Positions 7,867 to 16,284 of a DNA stretch of 64,000 nt are shown piece by piece. The stretch is from the NCBI RefSeq assembly GCF_900450995.1, contig NZ_UGHY01000002.1:1545001-1609000 (forward strand), given 5' to 3'. This DNA is from Haemophilus parainfluenzae. GTDB lineage: Bacteria > Pseudomonadota > Gammaproteobacteria > Enterobacterales > Pasteurellaceae. The notes under the pieces are model-generated. The model made no database searches and was not told the origin of the DNA. It saw only the letters and a list, made by a program, of their open reading frames with translations. How positions within the stretch are numbered: the first letter of the stretch is position 1; each line of letters starts with the position of its first letter. Position numbers and translations under genes: made by a program.

Positions 7867-8959
7867 CTTTCCGCTCCGCGTTAATGTTTATTGTGATGCT
7901 TTCGCACTCTGCCCATTGTTCAGGCGTGAGCTCGGTAAGTTGTGGGCTTGCCAAATGCACGTTGTACACGCCCGCTACTTTCAGCACGCTTTGAATATCA
8001 AGCGGTACGATGTCCAGCCCTAATTTCTGTGTGCGAGATGAAAGGTAGGTTCGCAAAGCGGTTTCAGCATGAGTTTTCACTTCATTTTCAGCTACTGTTG
8101 CCAGCAAATCTAAATTGGCGACCACACGATAGCTTTTGCGTTCAGGTGCAGCCACAATCACGGTGTCGCACAGCGGTCGGCGTTTTTCGCCACTGATGTA
8201 ATGGCGAATTTTTTCCTGCAAAATCTCAGACGGCAGTCCGTGCTTGGTCAATACTGTGACTTTGACCGTGCCGCCTTGAGGAGTGGAAATCGCCACATCA
8301 GAAATCACTTGCGACACGCTACGAGTGTGATATTCGTAAGCGGCAACTGAACCGCAAGTGGTAAAAGCTTCAGGCGCAAGCAAAATCCGCTTGCGGTAGG
8401 CATCATCGCTTTCAGTGTCGATACCATTTGCCGACACATCAATATTGGAGACGGTTACATCGGCTGGCAGTTCACTTTTGAGCGTTTTTACTTGCCCGAT
8501 TTGCCAGCTATTGCCACTTTCGCCTGTGGTTTGGCAAATCGCCGTTACATCCACATATTGCTCGGTGGGGTTAATGCGCACTTCGGTTTGGGTGGAGAAT
8601 AATAGGCTATCGGTTGCACCAACCAGCGTGCCTTGTGGAATAACAATGGCGGAATGCGAACCACTCACGCTAAAACGCAAAGTGACTTCGGCAGCTTGGT
8701 CTGATAAGCGATAACAGCCCATCGGCTCACCGCATAAATCTAAAGCAAGCCCTGTGGCAAATTGCGGAAAAGTTTGCAAAAAAGCGTGGTTAATACCTTG
8801 TCGCACCAGCATTTCTCGGTAAGCATAAGATTGAATAATAGAGCGTTCAATGTGGGCAGGTTGCAATGTTTTACTTGTACGCTGCTCGTAGTCGGCAATG
8901 ATATCGGCTAAAATTTGCTTGATGTCGTCAGAGACAATTTTTACGTCTTCTTTTTTCAC
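7859..8959 (-). CDS. Baseplate assembly protein J
   Basis: P2 gpJ-like proteins form the wedge of the contractile baseplate. The 366-residue product has GNSWQIGQVKTL, GIDTESDDAYRKRILLAPEAFTTCGSVAAYEYHTRSVS and a C-terminal region with GLDIVPLDIQSV, all characteristic. It is somewhat longer than P2 gpJ (302). It lies between the W-like gene (eight-base gap) and gene I (overlapping), the standard W-J-I order. Confidence 0.92.
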   Translation of the reverse strand: MKKEDVKIVSDDIKQILADIIADYEQRTSKTLQPAHIERSIIQSYAYREMLVRQGINHAFLQTFPQFATGLALDLCGEPMGCYRLSDQAAEVTLRFSVSGSHSAIVIPQGTLVGATDSLLFSTQTEVRINPTEQYVDVTAICQTTGESGNSWQIGQVKTLKSELPADVTVSNIDVSANGIDTESDDAYRKRILLAPEAFTTCGSVAAYEYHTRSVSQVISDVAISTPQGGTVKVTVLTKHGLPSEILQEKIRHYISGEKRRPLCDTVIVAAPERKSYRVVANLDLLATVAENEVKTHAETALRTYLSSRTQKLGLDIVPLDIQSVLKVAGVYNVHLASPQLTELTPEQWAECESITININAERKDG

Positions 8960-8967
8960 TGCGGTTC

Positions 8968-9342
8968 CTACATTACGAGTGTGGTTTGATAAATCTCCCG
9001 ATACACTTCATTCACTAACACCCAATAAATCGTCAGCTCAAAATGCGGAGCCTGTCCGTTAATGTCGATATGATCAACCTCGATGCGGGGTTCCCATTTT
9101 TGCAGGGCAAGCGTGATTTCACGCACCATATTTGGCAGGGCGACATCTTCGGGCTGGTCAATATATTGAAAATGATCCGACCCAAATTCAGGGCGAAGAA
9201 TATCCGTGCCTTTGAGGGTGTTGAGAATGTTGGCAATACACTGATGAATATCATCAATGCCTTGCACCGCTTGGTTTTCCGTGGGGCTAATTGCCAGTGG
9301 GTTGAGTGTATCGTATTTGTATTCATAGCCTTGATGATACAA
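8968..9342 (-). CDS. Baseplate wedge protein W (gp25-like)
   Basis: The core is the W/gp25 lysozyme-like fold: DIHQCIANILNTLKGTDILRPEFGSD and WEPRIEVDHIDIN. The only upstream start in frame is a TTG at 9342, without a clear ribosome site and within a hairpin stem; a GTG at 9267 is an alternative giving about 100 residues. The proposed late promoter (-10 at 9334-9339) overlaps the TTG, so either the protein starts later or it is translated from read-through mRNA. Function is clear, start is not. Confidence 0.85.
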   Translation of the reverse strand: MYHQGYEYKYDTLNPLAISPTENQAVQGIDDIHQCIANILNTLKGTDILRPEFGSDHFQYIDQPEDVALPNMVREITLALQKWEPRIEVDHIDINGQAPHFELTIYWVLVNEVYREIYQTTLVM

Positions 9343-9377
9343 GGCTATATGAAGGTGGGCTTTTAAACTGATTTAAA
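9334..9377 (-). promoter_or_regulatory. Predicted late promoter before the W-J-I-fibre operon
   Basis: Dyad TTTAAACTGATTTAAA (9362-9377, plus strand) lies directly behind the V-gene stop. Exactly 22 bases separate it from TATCAT (9334-9339, minus strand), a good -10. The -10 forms the loop of a stem ATAGCCTTG/CAAGGCTAT. Three other late units share this dyad and spacing. Confidence 0.6.
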
Positions 9378-9380
9378 GAA

Positions 9381-9887
9381 TTAGGCTTGAGATGGGCTGG
9401 TTGGCTTGCCGTCACCTTGTTCGATGTGGTGATGATTTTTAAGGGAAATACCGTCAGCAATCACATCGCCACCATTTACGTTCACATTACCGTTGTTCAC
9501 TTCCACTTCGCAATTATTGACGATAACTTTACCGCTGGTGTGAATGGTTAAATCGCCTGATTTACGGTCGTGGGCAATAGTTGTGCCGTTTTTAAATTTT
9601 TTGAACCAAATGTCGCCATTGGCAACAGGCGTTTTGTCTTGCTCGTTATAAATCGCCCCCAATACGCAACCACCTTCACCACGTGCATCGAGTAAAATCG
9701 CCACCAGTTCACCCTCATCGGGTAAGCAGTAAAACTGGTTGCCGCCTGCGTTGGGCGTTAAGAATGAGAGCCACGCGGTTTCTAAATCTTCAAGGGCGGG
9801 GATTTTACACCGCACTTTATGACTTTTCGGGTCGATTGCCGACACAATGCCTTCTTGATAGGTCGCACCAAAATTATGGGTTTGCAT
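9381..9887 (-). CDS. Baseplate spike protein V
   Basis: gpV-like proteins form the central membrane-piercing spike. The 168-residue product has an OB-fold N-terminus (VSAIDPKSHKVRCKIPALED), GGNQFYCLPDEGELVAILLD, and a C-terminal beta-helix of alternating V-N-G (NNGNVNVNGGDVIADG) followed by NHHHIEQGDG, which supplies the HxH iron site at the tip. It overlaps the D-like gene by 14 bases. Confidence 0.93.
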   Translation of the reverse strand: MQTHNFGATYQEGIVSAIDPKSHKVRCKIPALEDLETAWLSFLTPNAGGNQFYCLPDEGELVAILLDARGEGGCVLGAIYNEQDKTPVANGDIWFKKFKNGTTIAHDRKSGDLTIHTSGKVIVNNCEVEVNNGNVNVNGGDVIADGISLKNHHHIEQGDGKPTSPSQA

Positions 9888-10938
9888 TCGTCATCTCCAT
9901 GCCTAAAGTCATCAAATCATCGGGGATAAATTCCAACATTCGCACTTCGATGTTGGTGATGTAACCTTGTGTGCGTGAAATACTGTGGCGAGATTGCTTG
10001 ATTAAGTATTTGCCCGAAAATACGCCCAAATTTTTAAGCATAATGGTTGAGCCTGCCACCAGTTTGGGATTGCCAATGAGCGTAATATCGCCTGCACTTT
10101 GGTCTTCGTTTTGCTCGCTTAATGCTGCGTCACCTCTGGCATCAATCTGTTCTTGGCTTTCGCCACGGGTGGTAATTTTGAGCGTATCGCCACTTGCCGC
10201 CTGTGCCTGCTGCATTTTCGGGCGAAGTGCGTTGGCTTTTTTGCTTTTTTTTACCACTTTTTTACCGCTTGTATCAAAGCCCTTGATTTCCACCTGCTTT
10301 GCCGTGTCTTTAATGCGATCACGCAAGCGAATGCTGATACACTGGGTTTCGTCCAATACTGCCACAGGCTCGGTTTGCCCGAGTTCATCTTTATCGGTAA
10401 ACACCAGTTGATTGCCCACAATCTTGAAACTGTGATGATATTCACGAGCAAGGCGTGCTAAAAATTCCACGTCGCGTTCTTGATATTGGGTAATGCGTTG
10501 AATAGGAATTTGGCGAATTTTGCCCACCACTTTGAGTTTCAAGCGATTTGCCACCGCTGCCACCACTTGGGCGAGCGTGGTGTTCTCGTAGGCTTTGGGT
10601 TTTAATGTGCGGTTAGCTTTGCTAATGCCAGTGGATAAGGCTCGCAAGGTAATGCTGGACGGACGATAGCCATATTCTACCTCGTCAATCTCAAATGCCC
10701 CAATTTGCACCAGAGACTCGCCCTGATAGCCAATCGCCGCCTTGAGTTTGTCGCCCTGTGTCGGAAACCATTGGCGAATCCATTTGCCACTGATGTCCTC
10801 AAAGGAAACAGAAAGCTCATCCGATTGTCCTTCCAAATAGTCGGTGTAGGTCAGCTCAATCAAGGACGGCTCAATCTCCGCCGTGATATTGGTTTTCTCA
10901 TAAAAGAGCGTTAAATCAGGTTTTTGCACGTTACTCAT
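9874..10938 (-). CDS. Late control/baseplate hub protein D
   Basis: P2 gpD-like hub protein (about 354 residues) joins tube to spike. It shows TAEIEPSLIELTYTDYLEGQSDEL at the start, YQERDVEFLARLAREYHHSFKIVG in the middle and NPKLVAGSTIMLKNLGVFSGKYLI near the end, all hub-family features. The ATG at 10938 with AGGA seven bases upstream is preferred over the one six bases earlier. It overlaps gene X. Confidence 0.92.
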   Translation of the reverse strand: MSNVQKPDLTLFYEKTNITAEIEPSLIELTYTDYLEGQSDELSVSFEDISGKWIRQWFPTQGDKLKAAIGYQGESLVQIGAFEIDEVEYGYRPSSITLRALSTGISKANRTLKPKAYENTTLAQVVAAVANRLKLKVVGKIRQIPIQRITQYQERDVEFLARLAREYHHSFKIVGNQLVFTDKDELGQTEPVAVLDETQCISIRLRDRIKDTAKQVEIKGFDTSGKKVVKKSKKANALRPKMQQAQAASGDTLKITTRGESQEQIDARGDAALSEQNEDQSAGDITLIGNPKLVAGSTIMLKNLGVFSGKYLIKQSRHSISRTQGYITNIEVRMLEFIPDDLMTLGMEMTNANP

Positions 10939-11164
10939 CGGCATTTCCTCGCAACCAAGGCGGCAGATTTTCGTTTTGGGTTGGTTTCACGTTCAGCACA
11001 GGGATAAACACCGTCGCTCCTGTGGGTAACACTTCGCAAAAACTCAACTGCGGATTAGAAGAAATCAAGCGACCATATTCCAACGCATCGCCATAGTAAT
11101 AATAGGCAAGGTTATCCCAACGTTCGCCTTGTTTGACGATGTGTTTAAGGACGGTTTGTGTCAT
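10931..11164 (-). CDS. Tail protein X (LysM-like)
   Basis: A 77-residue gpX-family protein with a LysM-type fold: VKQGERWDNLAYYYYGDALEYGRLI and FIPVL. In P2-like tails it links the tube terminus or hub to the completion proteins. It overlaps genes U and D on both sides, so the three are translated as a block. Confidence 0.92.
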   Translation of the reverse strand: MTQTVLKHIVKQGERWDNLAYYYYGDALEYGRLISSNPQLSFCEVLPTGATVFIPVLNVKPTQNENLPPWLRGNADE

Positions 11165-12089
11165 CGTTTACCTCCGTTTCGGCTGGATTTTCTTCATCGG
11201 TTCGCAGTACAATCCAAGCGGTCATTTTTGCCACAGGATTTGCCAAATTGTCTAACCGTTCATTGATATTGCTCAGACTCTCATCGGCAGGTTTAAACCA
11301 ATCGTCCCAGCCGCTTGATTCGGCTTTACTGAAACTCTGTTTCATTATTTGCAAATTGTCATACACCGCCGACACATCACTGCTAAATTCGCTGACCACA
11401 GGCAAGAAATCTCGCACGCCAGCCAATGCCGACTGCATTCCCGCCACGTCGCCAAAACTCCCCAAGGCGTTATTTAAATTCGCCAGCGTGCTCGGCAAGT
11501 ATGCCAACGCTGATGCAGGATCGCTTACCAGTTGGCGAACCACGGCAACGGTATTGAGGACTTCGTCCACCGCTCGTTTACCTTGCTGATAAATCTCCAC
11601 CGCATGGCTGACGGCACGTTTTGCGGTAGAAAGCGTATTGACTAAGCCTTGCGGCAAAATCGAACCGAGCAAGGATTTTCCACCCACATTTAACGCCGCA
11701 CCCAGTAGGCTGTTTTGTCCATTGCCGACAAACTCTTTCAAGCTGATATTCATCTCGCGAGCTAAGGCATTACCTTTGCCGTCGGTAAATAGTGTGGTTG
11801 ATGAAATATCGGTGATCACAAAATTGCCTTTGTATTTTGAACCCCACATCAAGGCAAGGGCGTCTTGCTTGGCTTTTGCCGAAAGTAGCGATTGATAACG
11901 ACTTTCCACGCCGCCAATTTTGTGGTGCAGGCGAATGGCAAAGGATAAATCTGTCAGTTTTTCACCCATCGCTTGCAGTTTTGGCTTGCCTTTGAGCACC
12001 GCGTGTTCAGCAAAATCTGCAGAATGGGTCTCTGAAAAGTCGGTCAAATTGACCGGCTCAAAGGCGATATTGCCTAGCATAAAATACAT
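11145..12089 (-). CDS. Tail protein U with C-terminal extension
   Basis: The first 120 residues are gpU-like (YFMLGNIAFEPVNLTDFSETHSADFAEH and WGSKYKGNFVITDISSTTLFTDGKG). The remaining 190 residues form a long helical extension absent from P2 gpU, typical of Mu-like relatives. It acts in tail completion together with the tape measure, which precedes it by 12 bases. AAGGAG lies upstream of the ATG at 12089. Confidence 0.88.
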   Translation of the reverse strand: MYFMLGNIAFEPVNLTDFSETHSADFAEHAVLKGKPKLQAMGEKLTDLSFAIRLHHKIGGVESRYQSLLSAKAKQDALALMWGSKYKGNFVITDISSTTLFTDGKGNALAREMNISLKEFVGNGQNSLLGAALNVGGKSLLGSILPQGLVNTLSTAKRAVSHAVEIYQQGKRAVDEVLNTVAVVRQLVSDPASALAYLPSTLANLNNALGSFGDVAGMQSALAGVRDFLPVVSEFSSDVSAVYDNLQIMKQSFSKAESSGWDDWFKPADESLSNINERLDNLANPVAKMTAWIVLRTDEENPAETEVNDDTNRP

Positions 12090-12101
12090 TGTTGTTTCTC
12101 C

Positions 12102-14906
12102 TTAGTAGGCTCTCCGCTGACGTTGGTCTAGCACGCGATTAAGCAGGCGTTCAAATTCCACAAAGCTCATATTCAACCCTTGCTGCACCTGTTCCATTAC
12201 GCCCTGATTTTGGCTACCGTTCACGTTAATGGTCGGGTTGAAATTGACCACGATGCCGTTGTGCTGATTGGTTTCATTATTTGTAACGGCGTTTCGGTTT
12301 AACGGTTGATAATCGTGAAAGATTGACGCTTCTGTCTCCCTCTTTTGTAAAGATGGGTTAGGGGAGATTTGGGCGTCAGGGTTAAAATCAGGCGTGCGGA
12401 AATCGGTCGATTGATTAAGTCCAAGCAGATTACCAACAAAATTCGCCCCGAATTTCACATCGTCCCACAGTGTGCCGAAAAAGCCTTTTTTCTCGTTTAA
12501 CAGCGGTTTAAAGGCGGTTTCAACGCTATTTAAAACAGGCTCAAATTTCACCGCACTTGAGAGATTTTTGCTGGCTTCTGTGGCGAGTGGTTGGGCGTTA
12601 TCCATCCCGATTGCCAAGCCTTCCACCACGTTTACACCGTAACCCTTAAAGACGCGGCTTGGCGAATGAATGCCGAGTTTTTCTTTAAACCACGATGTGA
12701 TATTTCCACCGAGATCTAGCACACTTTGTTTTACCGTCTCCCACGTGTTTTTGATGCCGTTTACTAATCCGCTGATAATATTCGAACCAAATTCGGTAAA
12801 CTTCGCTGGCATATCAATACCAAACCACGACAACACGGTGGAAAATACTTGCTGGAATAATCCGAGTGGCGACCAGTTGAGAATAGTGGCGGTGATGTTG
12901 CCAATGCCTGAGTTGAAGAAGTTGGTGATGTTATTCCAAAGTTGCCCGAAGTAATCCGACACACCTGTCCACGCACTCGAAACCCATTCAGTTGCTCCTG
13001 TCCAAATGCCTTGCACCCAGTTGCAGAAGTTTTGGAAGTAACCTGTGACTTTCGTCCAAAGGTTGGAAAACCAAGCTGAAACAGGTTCCCAATTGTCATA
13101 GATGAGATAGGCGGCAACAGCGATGGCGGTAATGGTTAAGCCGATAGGGTTGGTAAGCAAAGCTTTCCCTAATCCAATAAAAGCTTTTTTCGCAACACCA
13201 AAGGCTGAGCCAAGCCATTTCATTACTCTACCTGTTTTGGTAACTGTACCCGTTAAGGTTTCAAGTTCTTTGGCTGCTTTAATTGCCTTAAATACTTTAA
13301 ATGGCATAAATGCTGCTGAAAAAATGGATGCTATGCCACTAAACGCAAATTTTGTTGCTAATACGCCTGTGCTTAGTAAGGAAAAACCGCCTACAGTAGC
13401 AGCGATCCACTTAATCGCTGTTTTATGCTCGCTGACAAAAGGTGTCAATGTATCTTCAACAAAACCTTGTAGTGCTTTCGCTCCCGATTTAATATCATCG
13501 GCAAAAACAGACCCTATATTCCCGACCGCACTTTCCCATGCACCGCCTAAACTCTCAAGGGCAGAACCAAGTGTTTTCGTTTTTTGGGCGACGCGTTCTT
13601 CAATACTGGCTTGGTCTTTCATTTTCTGTAAGAAATCTTGTAAGCCTGTCGTTCCTTTTTCACCTAATAACAAGGCGACACGCTTACCCTCAGTGCCAAA
13701 CATTGCATCAGCCACATCTTGTGCAGCTTGGTCGCCAAATTTTGCTCGGATTTTTTGCAGTTTCTCAAGCTCCTTGACCATTCCGTCAATACCTTTGAAA
13801 TTGCCTTTTTTATCCCAGAAGTCAAACTTCACACCGCTTTTTTTGAGAATATCCCGAGCTTCTGCCTTCATCCCTTTTTTGGCTTCAGCAATCATTTGCG
13901 GACCTTTACTCATTCTGTCAAGCATTGTTGAAAAGTTTGTACCGAATGATGTGCCTTCTAAACCTTGTTGAGCAGCAAGCCCCTCAATCGCAAAAATTTT
14001 CTGTGAGTTTTCTAGCCCTGTTAATTTCATCGAACGAACATTAGACGCATAGTAGGTCATTGCCCCATACATATCGTCTTTTTTCATACCTGCAGCAAAC
14101 ATTGCTCGTTGTAAATCGTCTGCTGATGCTCCAAGTTCAGCTTCTGATAAACCGTGAGATTCCATCATCTTTGCAAAGAACTCACCTCCTTGCTCTTGAT
14201 CCATTTCAAGTAAAACGTTGAGTTTTGCCGATGTTTTTAAGCCACCGTTAATCAAAGTGTCATCAGAGACACCTTGCATTTTCATTGCTTTGGCGAGCTT
14301 GTAGAAATCTTCACGCGTTCCTGGTAAATCCGTGCCAAGTTGGTCGGCTATTTTGCCGATTTCCTTAAATTTGCCGAATGTGCCGTCAGCCTTCATCATT
14401 GAAATTTTCAGATTATTTGCTGCTTCTTCCTGTTGCATATAGGTTTTCACAGCATTCCACGTAGGTAACGCTACGCTAGCTGTTATTGCGGTAGATTTAG
14501 CTAACTTACCTTTTAATTCATCACGGTTTTGTTTGCGTGCCTGTTGTTTTTCTAAAGTACTAGATAAGGAACGTTGAGCTTTTTCAGAAGATTGAATAGC
14601 ACGGGTAAAATATTGTTGCTTTTCTGCCGTACGAGCAATTACTGCCTGCATTCGTTCATAACGGCGAGTAAGCTTACCAATATTCTGATCTCCTGAAAGA
14701 TAGGCAAGTTGCATTTTTTGATGTAGTGCGGCTTGACGTTCTTGCCATTTCGCCATTTTTGCACCCAATTTTTCGTTTTGCTGGGTTGCTTTACCCAAAT
14801 TATTAGAAAGGTTTTCAATGGTTTTATTCGCCTTTCCAAAGGCAGCAGAAAAACTACCTTTTAAAGAGGCACCAATAACTAAACCGAGTACTAAATTATT
14901 TGCCAT
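12102..14906 (-). CDS. Tail tape measure protein
   Basis: This 934-residue protein sets tail length. A coiled-coil N-terminus (AAFGKANKTIENLSNNLGKA onward) is followed by a TP901-type core (GTREDFYKLAKAMKMQGVSD and FAAGMKKDDMYGAMTYYAS), hydrophobic segments near 495-605 and Trp-rich repeats (WTGVSDYFGQLWNNI). Near residue 845 an in-frame ISPNPSLQKRE peptide is encoded by a dispersed palindromic repeat (12336-12370). Codons are otherwise typical. It lies directly after gpE and starts opposite the plus-strand cargo gene at 14952. Confidence 0.93.
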   Translation of the reverse strand: MANNLVLGLVIGASLKGSFSAAFGKANKTIENLSNNLGKATQQNEKLGAKMAKWQERQAALHQKMQLAYLSGDQNIGKLTRRYERMQAVIARTAEKQQYFTRAIQSSEKAQRSLSSTLEKQQARKQNRDELKGKLAKSTAITASVALPTWNAVKTYMQQEEAANNLKISMMKADGTFGKFKEIGKIADQLGTDLPGTREDFYKLAKAMKMQGVSDDTLINGGLKTSAKLNVLLEMDQEQGGEFFAKMMESHGLSEAELGASADDLQRAMFAAGMKKDDMYGAMTYYASNVRSMKLTGLENSQKIFAIEGLAAQQGLEGTSFGTNFSTMLDRMSKGPQMIAEAKKGMKAEARDILKKSGVKFDFWDKKGNFKGIDGMVKELEKLQKIRAKFGDQAAQDVADAMFGTEGKRVALLLGEKGTTGLQDFLQKMKDQASIEERVAQKTKTLGSALESLGGAWESAVGNIGSVFADDIKSGAKALQGFVEDTLTPFVSEHKTAIKWIAATVGGFSLLSTGVLATKFAFSGIASIFSAAFMPFKVFKAIKAAKELETLTGTVTKTGRVMKWLGSAFGVAKKAFIGLGKALLTNPIGLTITAIAVAAYLIYDNWEPVSAWFSNLWTKVTGYFQNFCNWVQGIWTGATEWVSSAWTGVSDYFGQLWNNITNFFNSGIGNITATILNWSPLGLFQQVFSTVLSWFGIDMPAKFTEFGSNIISGLVNGIKNTWETVKQSVLDLGGNITSWFKEKLGIHSPSRVFKGYGVNVVEGLAIGMDNAQPLATEASKNLSSAVKFEPVLNSVETAFKPLLNEKKGFFGTLWDDVKFGANFVGNLLGLNQSTDFRTPDFNPDAQISPNPSLQKRETEASIFHDYQPLNRNAVTNNETNQHNGIVVNFNPTINVNGSQNQGVMEQVQQGLNMSFVEFERLLNRVLDQRQRRAY
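12336..12370 (-). repeat. Dispersed palindromic repeat, copy 1 (in tape measure gene)
   Basis: A 35-base unit that contains GGGTTAGGGGAGATTT on the plus strand and a CCCTCTTT/AAAGATGGG stem. In the minus-strand frame it encodes ISPNPSLQKRE. Related copies lie at 18910, 23111 and 23419. Confidence 0.8.
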
Positions 14907-14951
14907 TTTTTGCTCACTATGTTAAATATACGAAAAATTCAGGAGGCATTT

Positions 14952-15266
14952 ATGTTTGGCTTGTTCAAAGAAATCATAGAAGACTGGAAAGATTACGATA
15001 TAGTAGAAAAAGCCTACTGGTCTGTGATAGGTTTATTGTTTTCTATCGGTTTTTTAGCGTTTTCTTGGTGGTATTGGGTAGGTATGTTTAATGCCACAGA
15101 CAACTTCTTTATTGCTTTTGGTGTGGGTTTTATTCTTTATCTTGTATTAGGCACAATTATCGCGTTAGTAACTGCCCCTTTAATGACCTTGCTTTCTTTA
15201 AGTGCTGCAACAATCACAGGGGCAATTATTGGACTGGTTAAATTTTATCGTCAAGCACGTATATAA
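14952..15266 (+). CDS. Prophage cargo membrane protein on the opposite strand
   Basis: A 104-residue protein with an optimal AGGAGG seven to eight bases before the ATG at 14952. It has an N-terminal amphipathic stretch (MFGLFKEIIEDWKDYD) and three hydrophobic segments: about 24-43, 51-70 and 74-93, ending in basic KFYRQARI. It is the only plus-strand gene in the late region and its 3' end overlaps the end of the E'-like gene. That pattern fits a cargo gene (moron) expressed in the lysogen, for instance in superinfection exclusion; the function is not known. Confidence 0.75.
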   Translation: MFGLFKEIIEDWKDYDIVEKAYWSVIGLLFSIGFLAFSWWYWVGMFNATDNFFIAFGVGFILYLVLGTIIALVTAPLMTLLSLSAATITGAIIGLVKFYRQARI

Positions 15267-15439
15267 CCCGCCTTAACTTGACGGTTGGCTTGAGCAAGCC
15301 AGTCGTCTAATTCTTTTAACGTCCAATTATTGATTTCTTCTGCAGAAAAGCCAAACCACCAAACCACATCAGCAATCGCATTATTTAACGTCTCCATCGG
15401 TATCATCTGAACCAAACAGAAATCGTTGTACCTGAACAT
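15251..15439 (-). CDS. Tail assembly chaperone second part (P2 GpE family)
   Basis: A small GpE-family protein: IADVVWWFGFSAEEINNWTLKELDDWL. In contractile phages it is usually made as a frameshift extension of the first chaperone. The frame overlaps the end of the first chaperone by 59 bases in the +1/-2 frame, the offset known from Mu. Independent starts exist at the ATG at 15439 or at the METLNN codon near 15394. Which mode is used cannot be told from the sequence. Confidence 0.75.
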   Translation of the reverse strand: MFRYNDFCLVQMIPMETLNNAIADVVWWFGFSAEEINNWTLKELDDWLAQANRQVKAGYIRA

Positions 15440-15665
15440 AATCTTTCCATTTGATTAAATCCATATCTTCCAACACCAAACCACAGCAAAGTGCTGCAAC
15501 GATAATTTCACGATCTTCGTTAGTTTTACCTTGCTGACTTGCTGTACGAAAATCTTTTACCAATGGTTCACGCACTTTTAACTCTTCGAGCGTTGTGCCA
15601 TCAGGTAATTGGACAGGGCTAGACAATTTAATGGTTGTGCGAACCGCATCGACTTTTTGAGACAT
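15381..15665 (-). CDS. Tail tape-measure chaperone, first part (gp41/gpE-type)
   Basis: The 94-residue product with TTIKLSSPVQLPDGTTLEELKVREP is a phage tail assembly chaperone of the E/41/14 group, which coats the tape measure before tube assembly. The ATG at 15665 follows AAGGAG by seven bases. That ribosome site lies in the right arm of a hairpin (15669-15711) whose left arm holds the predicted late -10, so transcripts starting at the promoter would free it. Confidence 0.86.
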   Translation of the reverse strand: MSQKVDAVRTTIKLSSPVQLPDGTTLEELKVREPLVKDFRTASQQGKTNEDREIIVAALCCGLVLEDMDLIKWKDYVQVQRFLFGSDDTDGDVK

Positions 15666-15668
15666 AAA

Positions 15669-15750
15669 AAACTCCTTGTGAGTGTGTTGTTTAACTTTCA
15701 CAAAGGAGTTTACTTAAATGGGCTTTAAAGGTCGTTTAAACTGCTTTAAA
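15669..15750 (-). promoter_or_regulatory. Predicted late promoter and ribosome-site hairpin before the tail chaperone
   Basis: Dyad TTTAAACTGCTTTAAA (15735-15750), a 22-base spacer, then TAAACT (15707-15712, minus strand). The minus-strand leader AAACTCCTTTGTGA (15698-15711) pairs with TCACAAGGAGTTT (15669-15681), burying AAGGAG. A start near 15700 would remove the anti-ribosome-site arm. Confidence 0.7.
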
Positions 15751-15753
15751 GAA

Positions 15754-16272
15754 TTACTGCCCGATATTAGTGCGGTATTTTTGCAATACATCTTGACCGT
15801 TTACGCGATAGATGTTGGCAAGCACATCTACAAACAAAATTTCTTTGCCTGCCAGCGTTTGCTTGATAGACATAATTTGGAAGCTGTCGGAATGTTCCGT
15901 TGCTTCTTTATTCTTTAAGCTTCCACCTGTCGTCTTGTTAAATGCCACGTTCATCGTGGTGACAAGTGATTCTTCCGCAGCCAAGCCGCGAGAATCAAAT
16001 ACCTGCACATTAGAACGTGCCATAAGCTGCACATTTTTATAAGGGTTATAGGCGTTTACTCGCACTTCAGGATAGAAACTATCCCAAATCACTTCGCCTT
16101 CCATTGCGTTCAACCCTGCAGGGAGTTTGATTGTGCCGTGTAGCCCTAAGCCTTTGTGTTCAATAAACTCGAACTCGATGTCAGGCAATTTAAACTCTTT
16201 GGCTTTGCCAAGTAGCGAGTTGCCGTTCATATACACATTGGCGTTCACAATCTGATGAATTGCGGTACTCAT
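15754..16272 (-). CDS. Major tail tube protein FII
   Basis: P2 FII-family tube protein, 172 residues, with NANVYMNGNSLLGKAKEFKL, the LPDIEFEFIEHKGLGLHGTI segment (split here across about residues 29-48) and YPEVRVNAYNPYKNVQLMAR. It polymerises as the inner tube. It follows the sheath by 12 bases, and its stop codon abuts the next late promoter dyad. Confidence 0.93.
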   Translation of the reverse strand: MSTAIHQIVNANVYMNGNSLLGKAKEFKLPDIEFEFIEHKGLGLHGTIKLPAGLNAMEGEVIWDSFYPEVRVNAYNPYKNVQLMARSNVQVFDSRGLAAEESLVTTMNVAFNKTTGGSLKNKEATEHSDSFQIMSIKQTLAGKEILFVDVLANIYRVNGQDVLQKYRTNIGQ

Positions 16273-16284
16273 AATTTTCTCCTT

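Noticed and set aside
13123..13971. Long plus-strand frame opposite the tape measure gene
   Set aside because: It is a low-complexity shadow of the coding strand with no ribosome site or recognisable domain.
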